From contig NZ_CP036175.1 of the NCBI RefSeq assembly GCF_003261575.2, positions 620,001 through 684,000 on the forward strand: a stretch of DNA of 64,000 bases, read 5' to 3'. Source of the DNA: Klebsiella huaxiensis. GTDB taxonomy: Bacteria; Pseudomonadota; Gammaproteobacteria; Enterobacterales; Enterobacteriaceae. Below the pieces are notes generated by a model. That model saw only the letters and a program-made list of their open reading frames with translations, searched no databases and was not told the origin of the DNA. A program made the translations under genes and the position numbers. Below, one piece after another: positions 45,183 through 54,037 of this stretch; position 1 is the stretch's first letter, and each line of letters opens with the position of its first letter.

Positions 45183-46512
45183 CCGTAAATATTTTGGGAC
45201 TGATGGTATTCGTGGCCGCGTAGGTGATGCGCCAATTACGCCGGAATTTGTATTGAAGCTTGGCTGGGCGGCAGGAAAAGTGCTGGCACGCCATGGATCG
45301 CGTAAAATTATTATAGGTAAAGATACACGTATTTCTGGCTATATGCTGGAGTCTGCGCTGGAAGCCGGTTTGGCTGCTGCGGGGCTATCTGCTTCCTTTA
45401 CCGGGCCGATGCCAACTCCGGCAATCGCCTATCTGACGCGTACGTTCCGTGCCGAAGCCGGGATTGTGATTTCCGCCTCGCATAATCCGTTCTATGACAA
45501 TGGTATTAAATTTTTCTCCATCGAGGGCACTAAGTTACCGGATGAAGTTGAAGAAGCCATTGAAGCCGAGATGGAAAAGGAACTCACCTGCGTAGATTCT
45601 GCAGAACTGGGTAAAGCCAGCCGTATTGTTGATGCCGCAGGTCGCTATATTGAATTTTGTAAGGGAACCTTCCCGAACGAGCTGAGCCTGAATGCTCTGA
45701 AAGTCGTGGTCGATTGTGCTCATGGGGCGACTTACCATATTGCCCCAAGCGTTTTCCGTGAGCTGGGTGCCCAGGTTATTACAATGGGCTGCGAGCCTGA
45801 TGGTCTCAATATCAATGAAGAAGTTGGAGCGACAGACGTTCGTGCTCTACAGGCCCGCGTATTGGCAGAAAAAGCTGACTTGGGTATTGCTTATGATGGT
45901 GATGGCGACCGCGTCATTATGGTTGATCATGAAGGCAACAAAGTTGATGGTGACCAGATTCTCTACATCATTGCCCGTGAAGGGTTACGTCAGGGGCAGC
46001 TAAGAGGCGGTGCCGTTGGGACACTCATGAGCAACATGGGTCTGGAACTGGCGCTCAAACAGCTAGGTATTCCTTTTGTTCGTGCAAAAGTAGGGGACCG
46101 CTATGTACTGGAGAAACTTCAGGAGAAAGGCTGGCGTATCGGTGCGGAAAACTCTGGTCACGTGATTCTGTTGGATAAGACTACGACGGGAGATGGTATC
46201 GTCGCCAGCCTGCAGGTGGTTGCGGCAATGGCGCGTAACCACATGAGTCTACATGACTTATGCAGTGGTATGAAAATGTTCCCGCAAATTCTGGTCAATG
46301 TTCGCTTTACTGAAGGTAGCGGTAATCCACTGGAACATGAACATGTGAAAGCGGTAACGGCAGAAGTGGAAACCGCGCTGGGTAACCGAGGGCGTGTGTT
46401 ACTGCGTAAATCAGGAACTGAGCCGCTAATTCGTGTGATGGTAGAAGGTGAACATCAAGAGCAGGTACATGAGTTTGCTCATCGTATCGCTGATGCAGTT
46501 AAGAGCGTTTGA
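45175..46512 (+). CDS. glmM: Phosphoglucosamine mutase
   Basis: 445 residues; the ATG at 45175 is inside the folP end (ATGAGTAA). An earlier in-frame ATG is not family-like. The phosphoserine is S102 in ISASHNP, and the metal loop is YDGDGDRV. It turns GlcN-6-P into GlcN-1-P for UDP-GlcNAc, the substrate of MurA also in this window. Translationally coupled to folP. Confidence 0.98.
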   Translation: MSNRKYFGTDGIRGRVGDAPITPEFVLKLGWAAGKVLARHGSRKIIIGKDTRISGYMLESALEAGLAAAGLSASFTGPMPTPAIAYLTRTFRAEAGIVISASHNPFYDNGIKFFSIEGTKLPDEVEEAIEAEMEKELTCVDSAELGKASRIVDAAGRYIEFCKGTFPNELSLNALKVVVDCAHGATYHIAPSVFRELGAQVITMGCEPDGLNINEEVGATDVRALQARVLAEKADLGIAYDGDGDRVIMVDHEGNKVDGDQILYIIAREGLRQGQLRGGAVGTLMSNMGLELALKQLGIPFVRAKVGDRYVLEKLQEKGWRIGAENSGHVILLDKTTTGDGIVASLQVVAAMARNHMSLHDLCSGMKMFPQILVNVRFTEGSGNPLEHEHVKAVTAEVETALGNRGRVLLRKSGTEPLIRVMVEGEHQEQVHEFAHRIADAVKSV

Positions 46513-46534
46513 TATATCTGGCTAAGTGATTAAA

Positions 46535-46554
46535 AAGGCGGCGCTTGTCGCCTT
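46535..46554 (+). terminator. Weak terminator after glmM
   Basis: AAGGCG (46535-46540) pairs with CGCCTT (46549-46554) over 6 bp, loop of 8. Followed by ATAATC rather than a T run, so termination is at best partial. Confidence 0.4.
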
Positions 46555-46576
46555 ATAATCGACAAATAAACGTTTT

Positions 46577-46605
46577 TTGCTGTTTTTTTCCGCACTTGAT
46601 ACAAT
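46577..46605 (+). promoter_or_regulatory. secG-leuU promoter
   Basis: TTGCTG (46577-46582), 17 bases, TACAAT (46600-46605). It gives secG a leader of about 130 nt. Confidence 0.65.
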
Positions 46606-46740
46606 GCGCTGAAATTGCCCTTGCGAAGGTCATTCGCTTTGGTTAGTATTCACACCCGCTTCAGTGGGAAACATCAAAACGTCCCGCTTTATTGGTCGAA
46701 GCACTTGGTATGCGGCGAATCCGCAAGGAACAGGTTGATT

Positions 46741-47070
46741 ATGTACGAAGCTCTTTTAGTTGTTTTCCTTATTGTGGCGATTGGCCTGGTTGGTCTGATT
46801 ATGCTGCAGCAAGGTAAAGGCGCTGATATGGGAGCCTCCTTCGGAGCAGGCGCTTCCGGCACGTTGTTTGGTTCTAGTGGTTCAGGTAACTTCATGACCC
46901 GCATGACAGGCATTCTTGCTGCGCTGTTCTTCATCATCAGTCTGGCGCTGGGTAACATCAACAGCAACAAGACCAATAAAGGAAGTGAGTGGGATAATCT
47001 GAGTGCTCCAAAAACTGAGCAAACTCAGCCGACAGCTCCGGCCCAGCCGAGCAGTGATATCCCGCGCTAA
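46741..47070 (+). CDS. secG: Protein-export membrane protein SecG
   Basis: 109 residues from ATG 46741 (MYEALLVVFLIVAIGLVGLI); a longer open frame upstream (from 46615) is not family-like. Two membrane helices (2-22 and about 54-72) joined by the Gly-rich GASFGAGASGTLFG loop. It supports SecYE translocation. The leuU tRNA follows by 14 bp. Confidence 0.97.
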   Translation: MYEALLVVFLIVAIGLVGLIMLQQGKGADMGASFGAGASGTLFGSSGSGNFMTRMTGILAALFFIISLALGNINSNKTNKGSEWDNLSAPKTEQTQPTAPAQPSSDIPR

Positions 47071-47084
47071 TAAATAGTATCCGT

Positions 47085-47171
47085 ACCGAGGTGGTGGAAT
47101 TGGTAGACACGCTACCTTGAGGTGGTAGTGCCCTAACGGGCTTGTGGGTTCGAGTCCCATCCTCGGTACCA
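47085..47171 (+). tRNA. leuU: tRNA-Leu (GAG)
   Basis: 87 nt, type II tRNA with a long variable arm. Acceptor stem ACCGAGG/CCTCGGT, anticodon GAG at 47119-47121 in loop TTGAGGT, T-arm with GGTTCGAGTCCC, encoded CCA at 47169-47171. It reads CUC and CUU. Its 3' end is repeated at 48903. Confidence 0.97.
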
Positions 47172-47172
47172 A
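47154..47172 (+). repeat. Direct repeat copy 1 (3' end of leuU)
   Basis: GTCCCATCCTCGGTACCAA, inside the leuU T-arm and acceptor end. It matches copy 2 at 48903-48921 in 18 of 19 bases. This is the usual attachment site used by tRNA-specific integrases. Confidence 0.7.
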
Positions 47173-47185
47173 TATTTCGAAGAAA

Positions 47186-47210
47186 AGACGCTGAAAAGCG
47201 TCTTTTTTTT
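47186..47210 (+). terminator. Terminator after leuU
   Basis: AGACGCT (47186-47192), loop GAAA, AGCGTCT (47197-47203), then a run of T to 47210. Confidence 0.9.
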
Positions 47211-47284
47211 CGTCTAAAGAAAGCGAAAAGAAGCATCGCTCCTGTTATTACTCCGCTTCGCCTTGATGCCGTTGTTTGTTGTAT

Positions 47285-47308
47285 AAAAAAGGCCGCTAGC
47301 GCGGCCTT
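47285..47308 (-). terminator. Terminator after argG
   Basis: On the argG strand AAGGCCGC (47308-47301) and GCGGCCTT (47296-47289) form an 8-bp stem, followed by TTTT, 19 bp past the argG stop. Confidence 0.88.
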
Positions 47309-47326
47309 CGGTATTTTCTCTGGAAA

Positions 47327-48670
47327 CTACTTACCTTTATTCTCCAGGTTTTCCACCTGCGGCAAGCCGGTAGCAGAAGAGGCCGTCAGCAGTCCAGACT
47401 GAGCGTAGCCAAACAGCTTCTCGCGGGTATCAGTGATATCCAGGTTACGCATGGTTAACTGGCCAATACGATCCTCAGCGGAGAACATCGAGTCGCCTTT
47501 TTCCATCGTCAAACGCTCTGCCTTATAAGTCAGATTATCAGAGACAGTATTCAGGATGGAGTAGTCGTTGCCACGACGCAGTTCCAGAGTCACTTCGCCA
47601 GTGATTTGGCTTGCCACCCAGCGTTGCAGACCGTCACGCAGCATCAGTGCTTGAGAGTCAAACCAGCGTCCTTGATACAGCAGGCGACCCAGCTGGCGAC
47701 CATGCGCATGGTATTGCTCGATAGTGTCTTCATTGTGAATACCGGTCAGCAGACGCTCATAAGCAATATGCAGCAGCGCCATCCCCGGGGCTTCATAAAT
47801 CCCACGGCTCTTCGCTTCAATAATACGGTTTTCAATCTGATCGCTCATACCCAGACCATGGCGACCGCCGATGCGGTTGGCTTCCATCATCAGCTCAACG
47901 TCATCACTGAAGGTCTGTCCATTCAGCGCAACCGGGTGACCCTGTTCAAAACGAACGGTAACTTCTTCCGCAGGAATTTTGACGTTTTCGTCCCAGAATT
48001 TGACACCCATGATCGGGTTAACAATCTTGACGCTGGAGTTCAGAAACTCAAGATCTTTGGCTTCGTGCGTTGCGCCCAGCATGTTGGAGTCAGTGGAGTA
48101 GGCTTTTTCAACGGACATTTTATAATCGAAGCCACAGGAAATCATAAACTCGGACATTTCCAGGCGGCCGCCTAACTCATCGATAAAGTCGCTATCCAGC
48201 CATGGTTTGTAGATTTGCAGCTCGGCATTGGTTAGCAGACCATAACGATAGAAGCGTTCGATATCGTTGCCTTTATAGGTGCTACCGTCGCCCCAGATGT
48301 TTACACCATCTTCTTTCATCGCGGCAACCAGCATGGTACCGGTGACAGCGCGACCCAAAGGCGTCGTGTTAAAGTAGGTCAATCCACCGGTGGTGTTATG
48401 AAATGCACCACACTGAATGGCGGCGATGCCTTCAGCGACCAGTTGCTTACGGCAGTCGATCAGACGAGCGCCTTCTGCACCATATTCTTTAGCACGACGA
48501 GGAATGGCATCATAATCGTCTTCGTCTGGCTGGCCGAGGTTGGCGGTATATGCATAGGGGACTGCGCCTTTTTTGCGCATCCAAAGCAGTGCGGCACTGG
48601 TATCCAGCCCACCAGAGAAAGCGATACCAATACGTTGACCAACCGGGAGATGCTTGAGAATCGTCGTCAT
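47327..48670 (-). CDS. argG: Argininosuccinate synthase
   Basis: 447 residues, the long E. coli-type form. It joins citrulline and aspartate with ATP. PP-motif AFSGGLDTSAALLW (residues 17-30) is present. Opposite in direction to its neighbours leuU and metY. Two ARG boxes lie upstream. The gene is enclosed by two copies of the leuU 3' end (see repeats), a hint of past acquisition by site-specific integration. Confidence 0.98.
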   Translation of the reverse strand: MTTILKHLPVGQRIGIAFSGGLDTSAALLWMRKKGAVPYAYTANLGQPDEDDYDAIPRRAKEYGAEGARLIDCRKQLVAEGIAAIQCGAFHNTTGGLTYFNTTPLGRAVTGTMLVAAMKEDGVNIWGDGSTYKGNDIERFYRYGLLTNAELQIYKPWLDSDFIDELGGRLEMSEFMISCGFDYKMSVEKAYSTDSNMLGATHEAKDLEFLNSSVKIVNPIMGVKFWDENVKIPAEEVTVRFEQGHPVALNGQTFSDDVELMMEANRIGGRHGLGMSDQIENRIIEAKSRGIYEAPGMALLHIAYERLLTGIHNEDTIEQYHAHGRQLGRLLYQGRWFDSQALMLRDGLQRWVASQITGEVTLELRRGNDYSILNTVSDNLTYKAERLTMEKGDSMFSAEDRIGQLTMRNLDITDTREKLFGYAQSGLLTASSATGLPQVENLENKGK

Positions 48671-48721
48671 AAAATAAAACCCTGCTAGATAGACTGTGGT
48701 GAGTTCGACTCAACAATCTTA

Positions 48722-48760
48722 ATTGCATGTTTATGCATTAATTGTGAGTTTTCATTTAAT
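48722..48760 (-). promoter_or_regulatory. Tandem ARG boxes for ArgR
   Basis: Two 18-bp boxes, 48722-48739 (ATTGCATGTTTATGCATT) and 48743-48760 (TGTGAGTTTTCATTTAAT), are 3 bp apart. Both match the TGAAT-N4-ATTCA palindrome with two core differences. The 21-bp centre spacing is the normal ArgR hexamer arrangement. Confidence 0.75.
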
Positions 48761-48857
48761 CATCTTTTGCTGGAGACAGGAAGGGGCTGATTGTCTTTTT
48801 ACTAAAAAACCCCTGAAATACCAGTACAAACGAAAACCGGGTAATGTGAAATTCATG

Positions 48858-48887
48858 TTGACAAAATATATGATGTATCAATACAAT
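48858..48887 (+). promoter_or_regulatory. Upstream promoter toward metY
   Basis: TTGACA (48858-48863), 18 bases, TACAAT (48882-48887). A strong pair whose start would fall just before the leuU 3' fragment. Confidence 0.5.
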
Positions 48888-48902
48888 TCACCACGATTTT
48901 AT

Positions 48903-48921
48903 GTCCCGTCCTCGGTACCAA
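48903..48921 (+). repeat. Direct repeat copy 2: stray leuU 3' end upstream of metY
   Basis: GTCCCGTCCTCGGTACCAA; 18 of 19 bases match the 3' end of leuU at 47154-47172, in the same orientation and including CCA. No other tRNA sequence surrounds it. The two copies are 1749 bp apart with only argG between them. Confidence 0.8.
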
Positions 48922-48934
48922 ATCCCAGCAGTAT

Positions 48935-48963
48935 TTGCGTCTTTTACTCAAAGCGAGTAAAAT
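48935..48963 (+). promoter_or_regulatory. metY promoter
   Basis: TTGCGT (48935-48940), 17 bases, TAAAAT (48958-48963), with GCC just downstream. It starts 14 bp after the leuU fragment and suits the metY-rimP-nusA-infB operon. Confidence 0.7.
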
Positions 48964-48978
48964 ATGCCACGTTTCAGG

Positions 48979-49055
<77 letters not shown>

Positions 49056-49177
49056 CTTTCCCATTAAGTACTTTTTCAAATATACTGTGAGGACCGGGTC
49101 CTTCGTAGCCGAATTTGAAAGAATTCTTCTGGAAAGTGTTCCAGATCGCAGGTGCGATCTCAGGGTTCAGTTATCTA

Positions 49178-49202
49178 AAGCCCCGATTTATCGGGGTTTT
49201 TT
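49178..49202 (+). terminator. Terminator between metY and rimP
   Basis: CCCCGAT (49181-49187), loop TT, ATCGGGG (49190-49196), then TTTTTT. Known in E. coli as a partial terminator separating the tRNA from the rimP-nusA genes. Confidence 0.88.
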
Positions 49203-49261
49203 GTTATCTGACTTCAGAATAACTGGGCTATACGCCCTTTTTTTATGTCTTGGGGGTGGGT

Positions 49262-49714
49262 TTGTCCACATTAGAGCAAAAATTAACAGAGATGCTCACT
49301 GCGCCAGTTGAAGCGCTTGGCTTTGAGCTGGTTGGCATCGAATTTATTCGCAGTCGCACATCCACACTGCGCATCTATATTGATAGTGAAAATGGCATCA
49401 ATGTTGATGATTGTGCTGATGTGAGCCACCAGGTCAGTGCTGTCATGGATGTCGAAGACCCGATCACCGTCGCTTATAATCTGGAGGTTTCTTCCCCAGG
49501 TCTTGAGCGTCCAATGTTTACCGCCGAACACTATGAGCGTTTCTCCGGTGAAGAGGTTTCGCTGGTTCTGCGCATGGCGGTACAAAACCGACGCAAATGG
49601 CAGGGCATTATCAAAGCGGTAGACGGTGAGATGATCACGGTAACCGTCGAAGGCAAAGATGAAGTGTTCGCGCTGAGTAACATCCAGAAGGCGAACCTGG
49701 TTCCCCACTTTTAA
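49262..49714 (+). CDS. rimP: Ribosome maturation factor RimP
   Basis: 150 residues, starting from TTG at 49262 (MSTLEQKLTEML) as in E. coli; a GTG at 49256 is in frame. GGGGGTG is the ribosome site. It acts in 30S assembly. Motif GFELVGIEFIRSRTSTLRIYID is conserved. 27 bp before nusA. Confidence 0.96.
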   Translation: MSTLEQKLTEMLTAPVEALGFELVGIEFIRSRTSTLRIYIDSENGINVDDCADVSHQVSAVMDVEDPITVAYNLEVSSPGLERPMFTAEHYERFSGEEVSLVLRMAVQNRRKWQGIIKAVDGEMITVTVEGKDEVFALSNIQKANLVPHF

Positions 49715-49741
49715 CAGTCTGGATTGAGGTGAAAGGCCCCG

Positions 49742-51229
49742 ATGAACAAAGAAATTTTGGCTGTTGTTGAAGCCGTTTCCAACGAAAAGGCGCTGCCACG
49801 TGAGAAGATTTTCGAAGCGTTGGAAAGTGCGCTAGCAACGGCTACCAAGAAAAAATACGAGCAAGAGATCGATGTTCGCGTAGAAATCGACCGTAAAAGC
49901 GGTGATTTCGATACCTACCGTCGCTGGCTGGTCGTCGAAGAAGTGACAATGCCGACTCGTGAGATCACGCTGGAAGCTGCACGCTACGAAGACGAAAGCA
50001 TGAATCCTGGCGACTACGTCGAAGATCAGATCGAATCCGTCACTTTTGACCGTATCACTACACAGACAGCGAAGCAGGTTATCGTACAAAAAGTGCGTGA
50101 AGCCGAGCGTGCAATGGTCGTCGATCAGTTCCGTGAGCACGAAGGTGAAATTATCACCGGCGTAGTGAAAAAGGTGAATCGCGACAATATTACGCTGGAT
50201 CTTGGTAGTAATGCTGAAGCTGTGATCCTGCGTGAAGATATGCTGCCGCGTGAAAACTTCCGTCCGGGCGATCGTATCCGTGGTGTACTGTATGCAGTAC
50301 GCCCAGAAGCACGTGGTGCTCAGCTATTTGTCACCCGTTCTAAACCAGAAATGCTGATCGAATTGTTCCGCATTGAGGTTCCAGAAATTGGTGAAGAAGT
50401 TCTCGAAATTAAAGCCGCCGCTCGCGACCCTGGCTCTCGTGCTAAAATCGCAGTGAAAACCAACGACAAGCGTATTGACCCGGTCGGTGCTTGCGTAGGT
50501 ATGCGCGGTGCGCGCGTTCAGGCAGTTTCAACTGAGCTGGGTGGTGAACGTATCGATATCGTTCTTTGGGACGATAATCCGGCGCAGTTCGTGATTAACG
50601 CGATGGCACCGGCTGACGTTGCGTCTATCGTGGTGGATGAAGACAAACACACCATGGATATCGCAGTAGAAGCAGGCAATCTGGCGCAGGCAATTGGTCG
50701 TAATGGTCAAAACGTGCGTCTTGCTTCGCAACTGAGTGGTTGGGAACTCAACGTTATGACCGTTGACGACCTACAGGCTAAGCATCAGGCTGAAGCCCAT
50801 GCAGCAATTGATACCTTCACTAAATATCTTGATATTGATGAAGATTTCGCCACACTGCTGGTTGAAGAAGGTTTCGCCACTCTGGAAGAACTGGCCTACG
50901 TGCCAATGAAAGAACTGCTAGAAATTGACGGTCTGGATGAATCCACCGTTGAAGCACTTCGTGAGCGTGCGAAAAATGCGCTGACCACGCTGGCGCTGGC
51001 TAAGGAAGAAAGCCTGGGAGACAGCAAACCTGCAGATGATTTATTGAATCTGGAAGGTTTGGACCGCTCTCTGGCATTTACCCTGGCTGCCCGTGGTGTT
51101 TGTACGCTGGAAGATCTCGCCGAGCAGGGCATTGATGATCTGGCTGATATCGAAGGCTTAACTGACGAAAAAGCCGGAGAGCTCATCATGGCCGCACGTA
51201 ATATTTGTTGGTTCGGCGACGAAGCGTAA
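49742..51229 (+). CDS. nusA: Transcription elongation/termination factor NusA
   Basis: 495 residues. N-terminal RNA polymerase-binding domain (1-130), S1 (about 132-200), two KH domains (GACVGMRGARVQAV near 240-255 and AIGRNGQNVRLASQL) and two acidic repeats AR1/AR2 (about 360-490). It modulates pausing, termination and antitermination. Confidence 0.98.
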   Translation: MNKEILAVVEAVSNEKALPREKIFEALESALATATKKKYEQEIDVRVEIDRKSGDFDTYRRWLVVEEVTMPTREITLEAARYEDESMNPGDYVEDQIESVTFDRITTQTAKQVIVQKVREAERAMVVDQFREHEGEIITGVVKKVNRDNITLDLGSNAEAVILREDMLPRENFRPGDRIRGVLYAVRPEARGAQLFVTRSKPEMLIELFRIEVPEIGEEVLEIKAAARDPGSRAKIAVKTNDKRIDPVGACVGMRGARVQAVSTELGGERIDIVLWDDNPAQFVINAMAPADVASIVVDEDKHTMDIAVEAGNLAQAIGRNGQNVRLASQLSGWELNVMTVDDLQAKHQAEAHAAIDTFTKYLDIDEDFATLLVEEGFATLEELAYVPMKELLEIDGLDESTVEALRERAKNALTTLALAKEESLGDSKPADDLLNLEGLDRSLAFTLAARGVCTLEDLAEQGIDDLADIEGLTDEKAGELIMAARNICWFGDEA

Positions 51230-51253
51230 TAAACTGTAGCAGGAAGGAACAGC

Positions 51254-53944
51254 ATGACAGATGTGACCATTAAAGCGCTGGCCTCAGAAATTCAGACCTC
51301 TGTGGATCGCCTGATACAGCAATTTGCTGATGCAGGGATTCGCAAATCGGTTGATGATTCTGTGACCGCGCAAGAGAAGCAAACCTTGTTGACGCACCTG
51401 AACCGTGAACACGGCTCGGCGCCCGACAAGCTGACGCTGCAGCGCAAAACGCGCAGCACGTTAAATATTCCAGGTACCGGTGGAAAGAGTAAATCGGTAC
51501 AAATCGAAGTCCGCAAGAAACGCACCTTTGTGAAACGCGATCCGCAAGAGGCTGAACGCCTTGCCGCGGAAGAGCAGGCGCAGCGTGAAGCGGAAGAGCA
51601 AGCCCGTCGTGAGGCAGAAGAATCGGCCAAACGCGAGGCGCAATTAAAAGCTGAACGTGAGGCCGCAGAACAAGCTAAACGTGAACTCGCTGAGAAAGCG
51701 AAACGTGAAGCCGCGGAAAAAGACAAAGTGAGCAATCAACAAACCGACGATATGACCAAAACCGCCCAGGCTGAGAAGTCCCGCCGCGAGAACGAAGCTG
51801 CGGAGCTGAAGCGCAAATCGGAAGAAGAAGCACGCCGCAAACTTGAAGAAGAAGCGCGCCGTGTAGCGGAAGAAGCACGCCGTATGGCTCAAGAAAATGA
51901 AAAAAACTGGACTGAAACTCCAGAAACCCCTGAAGAAACTACCGACTATCACGTAACGACTTCTCAGCATGCGCGTCAGGCTGAAGATGATAACGATCGT
52001 GAAGTAGAAGGTGGTCGTGGTCGTACCCGTAGTACTAAGGCTGCGCGTCCGGCGAAGAAAGGTAATAAACACGCTGAGTCTAAAGCCGATCGTGAAGAAG
52101 CCCGTGCAGCTGTTCGCGGTGGCAAAGGCGGCAAGCATCGTAAAGGTTCTGCTCTGCAACAAGGTTTCCAGAAGCCAGCTCAGGCAGTTAACCGTGATGT
52201 TGTGATTGGCGAAACCATCACCGTTGGCGATCTGGCGAACAAAATGGCAGTCAAAGGCTCTCAGGTCATCAAAGCAATGATGAAATTGGGCGCAATGGCT
52301 ACCATCAACCAGGTCATCGACCAGGAAACCGCACAGCTGGTTGCCGAAGAGATGGGCCACAAAGTGACCCTGCGTCGTGAGAATGAGCTGGAAGAAGCGG
52401 TAATGAGCGACCGTGATACTGGCGCTGCTGCTGAACCGCGGGCACCGGTTGTGACCATCATGGGTCACGTCGACCACGGTAAAACTTCTCTGCTCGACTA
52501 TATTCGTTCAACTAAAGTCGCATCCGGCGAAGCGGGTGGTATTACCCAGCATATCGGTGCTTATCACGTTGAAACTGATAACGGTATGATCACCTTCCTG
52601 GATACCCCGGGTCACGCCGCATTTACTTCCATGCGTGCTCGTGGTGCGCAGGCGACAGATATTGTTGTTCTGGTTGTTGCTGCCGATGATGGCGTTATGC
52701 CGCAGACTATTGAAGCTATCCAGCACGCGAAAGCGGCGCAGGTTCCTTTAGTCGTTGCGGTAAACAAAATCGACAAACCAGAAGCTGATATGGATCGCGT
52801 TAAGAACGAACTGTCCCAGTACGGTGTTATGCCGGAAGAGTGGGGCGGCGAAGCGCAGTTCATCCCTGTATCTGCAAAAGCGGGTACCGGTATTGACGAT
52901 TTGCTGAATGCTATCCTGCTGCAGGCTGAAGTTCTGGAACTGAAAGCGGTTCGCAATGGTATGGCGAGCGGCGCGGTTATCGAATCCTTCCTTGATAAAG
53001 GTCGTGGTCCGGTTGCTACCGTTCTGGTTCGTGAAGGCACGCTGCATAAGGGCGATATCGTTCTGTGTGGCTTCGAGTATGGTCGCGTTCGTGCAATGCG
53101 TAACGAACTGGGTCAGGAAGTACTGGAAGCGGGTCCGTCCATTCCGGTTGAAATCCTCGGTCTGTCCGGTGTTCCGGCTGCCGGTGATGAAGTGACCGTT
53201 GTTCGTGACGAGAAAAAAGCGCGTGAAGTTGCGTTGTATCGTCAGGGTAAATTCCGCGAAGTTAAGCTGGCGCGTCAGCAGAAGTCTAAACTCGAGAACA
53301 TGTTTGCTAACATGACCGAAGGCGAAGTTCACGAAGTGAACGTCGTACTGAAAGCGGACGTTCAGGGTTCTGTGGAAGCGATCTCCGATTCTTTACTGAA
53401 ACTGTCTACCGACGAAGTGAAAGTGAAGATTATCGGTTCCGGCGTAGGTGGTATCACCGAAACCGACGCAACCCTGGCGGCTGCATCCAACGCTATTCTG
53501 GTTGGCTTTAACGTACGTGCCGATGCATCTGCCCGTAAAGTTATCGACGCGGAAAGTCTGGATCTGCGCTACTACTCCGTCATCTATCATCTGATCGACG
53601 AAGTGAAAGCGGCAATGAGCGGCATGCTGTCTCCGGAACTGAAACAGCAGATTATTGGTCTTGCTGAAGTGCGTGATGTGTTCAAATCACCGAAATTCGG
53701 TGCCATCGCGGGCTGTATGGTTACCGAAGGGACGATTAAACGTCATAACCCAATCCGCGTACTGCGTGACAACGTGGTTATCTATGAAGGTGAGCTGGAA
53801 TCCCTGCGTCGCTTCAAAGATGACGTTAACGAAGTCCGTAACGGCATGGAATGTGGTATCGGTGTTAAGAACTACAACGATGTTCGCGTTGGCGATATGA
53901 TCGAAGTGTTCGAAATTATCGAGATTCAACGTACCATCGATTAA
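51254..53944 (+). CDS. infB: Translation initiation factor IF-2
   Basis: 896 residues, six more than in E. coli. A short N-terminal domain is followed by a very charged Ala/Glu/Arg/Lys helix (about 95-220), a Gly-rich segment, then the GTPase: GHVDHGKT (G1, about 402), DTPGHAAF (G3) and NKIDKP (G4), and the tRNAfMet-binding C domain. Internal starts yield shorter IF2 forms in E. coli. It places fMet-tRNA on the 30S, and metY lies in the same operon. Confidence 0.98.
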   Translation: MTDVTIKALASEIQTSVDRLIQQFADAGIRKSVDDSVTAQEKQTLLTHLNREHGSAPDKLTLQRKTRSTLNIPGTGGKSKSVQIEVRKKRTFVKRDPQEAERLAAEEQAQREAEEQARREAEESAKREAQLKAEREAAEQAKRELAEKAKREAAEKDKVSNQQTDDMTKTAQAEKSRRENEAAELKRKSEEEARRKLEEEARRVAEEARRMAQENEKNWTETPETPEETTDYHVTTSQHARQAEDDNDREVEGGRGRTRSTKAARPAKKGNKHAESKADREEARAAVRGGKGGKHRKGSALQQGFQKPAQAVNRDVVIGETITVGDLANKMAVKGSQVIKAMMKLGAMATINQVIDQETAQLVAEEMGHKVTLRRENELEEAVMSDRDTGAAAEPRAPVVTIMGHVDHGKTSLLDYIRSTKVASGEAGGITQHIGAYHVETDNGMITFLDTPGHAAFTSMRARGAQATDIVVLVVAADDGVMPQTIEAIQHAKAAQVPLVVAVNKIDKPEADMDRVKNELSQYGVMPEEWGGEAQFIPVSAKAGTGIDDLLNAILLQAEVLELKAVRNGMASGAVIESFLDKGRGPVATVLVREGTLHKGDIVLCGFEYGRVRAMRNELGQEVLEAGPSIPVEILGLSGVPAAGDEVTVVRDEKKAREVALYRQGKFREVKLARQQKSKLENMFANMTEGEVHEVNVVLKADVQGSVEAISDSLLKLSTDEVKVKIIGSGVGGITETDATLAAASNAILVGFNVRADASARKVIDAESLDLRYYSVIYHLIDEVKAAMSGMLSPELKQQIIGLAEVRDVFKSPKFGAIAGCMVTEGTIKRHNPIRVLRDNVVIYEGELESLRRFKDDVNEVRNGMECGIGVKNYNDVRVGDMIEVFEIIEIQRTID

Positions 53945-53951
53945 TCGTTTA

Positions 53952-53982
53952 GTAGGCCGGGGAAGCGCAGCGCCACACCCGG
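53952..53982. repeat. REP-type palindromic element
   Basis: GTAGGCCGGG (53952-53961), an inner GCGCAGCGC and CCCGG (53978-53982), the arrangement of enterobacterial REP/PU repeats, 8 bp after infB. Only one unit is seen. Confidence 0.7.
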
Positions 53983-53995
53983 TTATACAAAATTA

Positions 53996-54017
53996 AAGGG
54001 GGCCGCGTGGCCCCCTT
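53996..54017 (+). terminator. Hairpin between infB and rbfA
   Basis: AAGGGGGCC (53996-54004), loop GCGT, GGCCCCCTT (54009-54017); a 9-bp stem with ATTTG after it. May attenuate or protect the upstream mRNA. Confidence 0.55.
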
Positions 54018-54037
54018 ATTTGTCTGGAGAATTTATT

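Noticed and set aside
46615..46740. Upstream extension of secG
   Set aside because: The 42 added residues are not SecG-like and lie just after the promoter; ATG 46741 gives the known N-terminus.
51644..52477. 277-codon open frame antisense to infB
   Set aside because: Phe/Leu-rich product made from the complement of Glu/Lys codons of the IF2 repeat helix.
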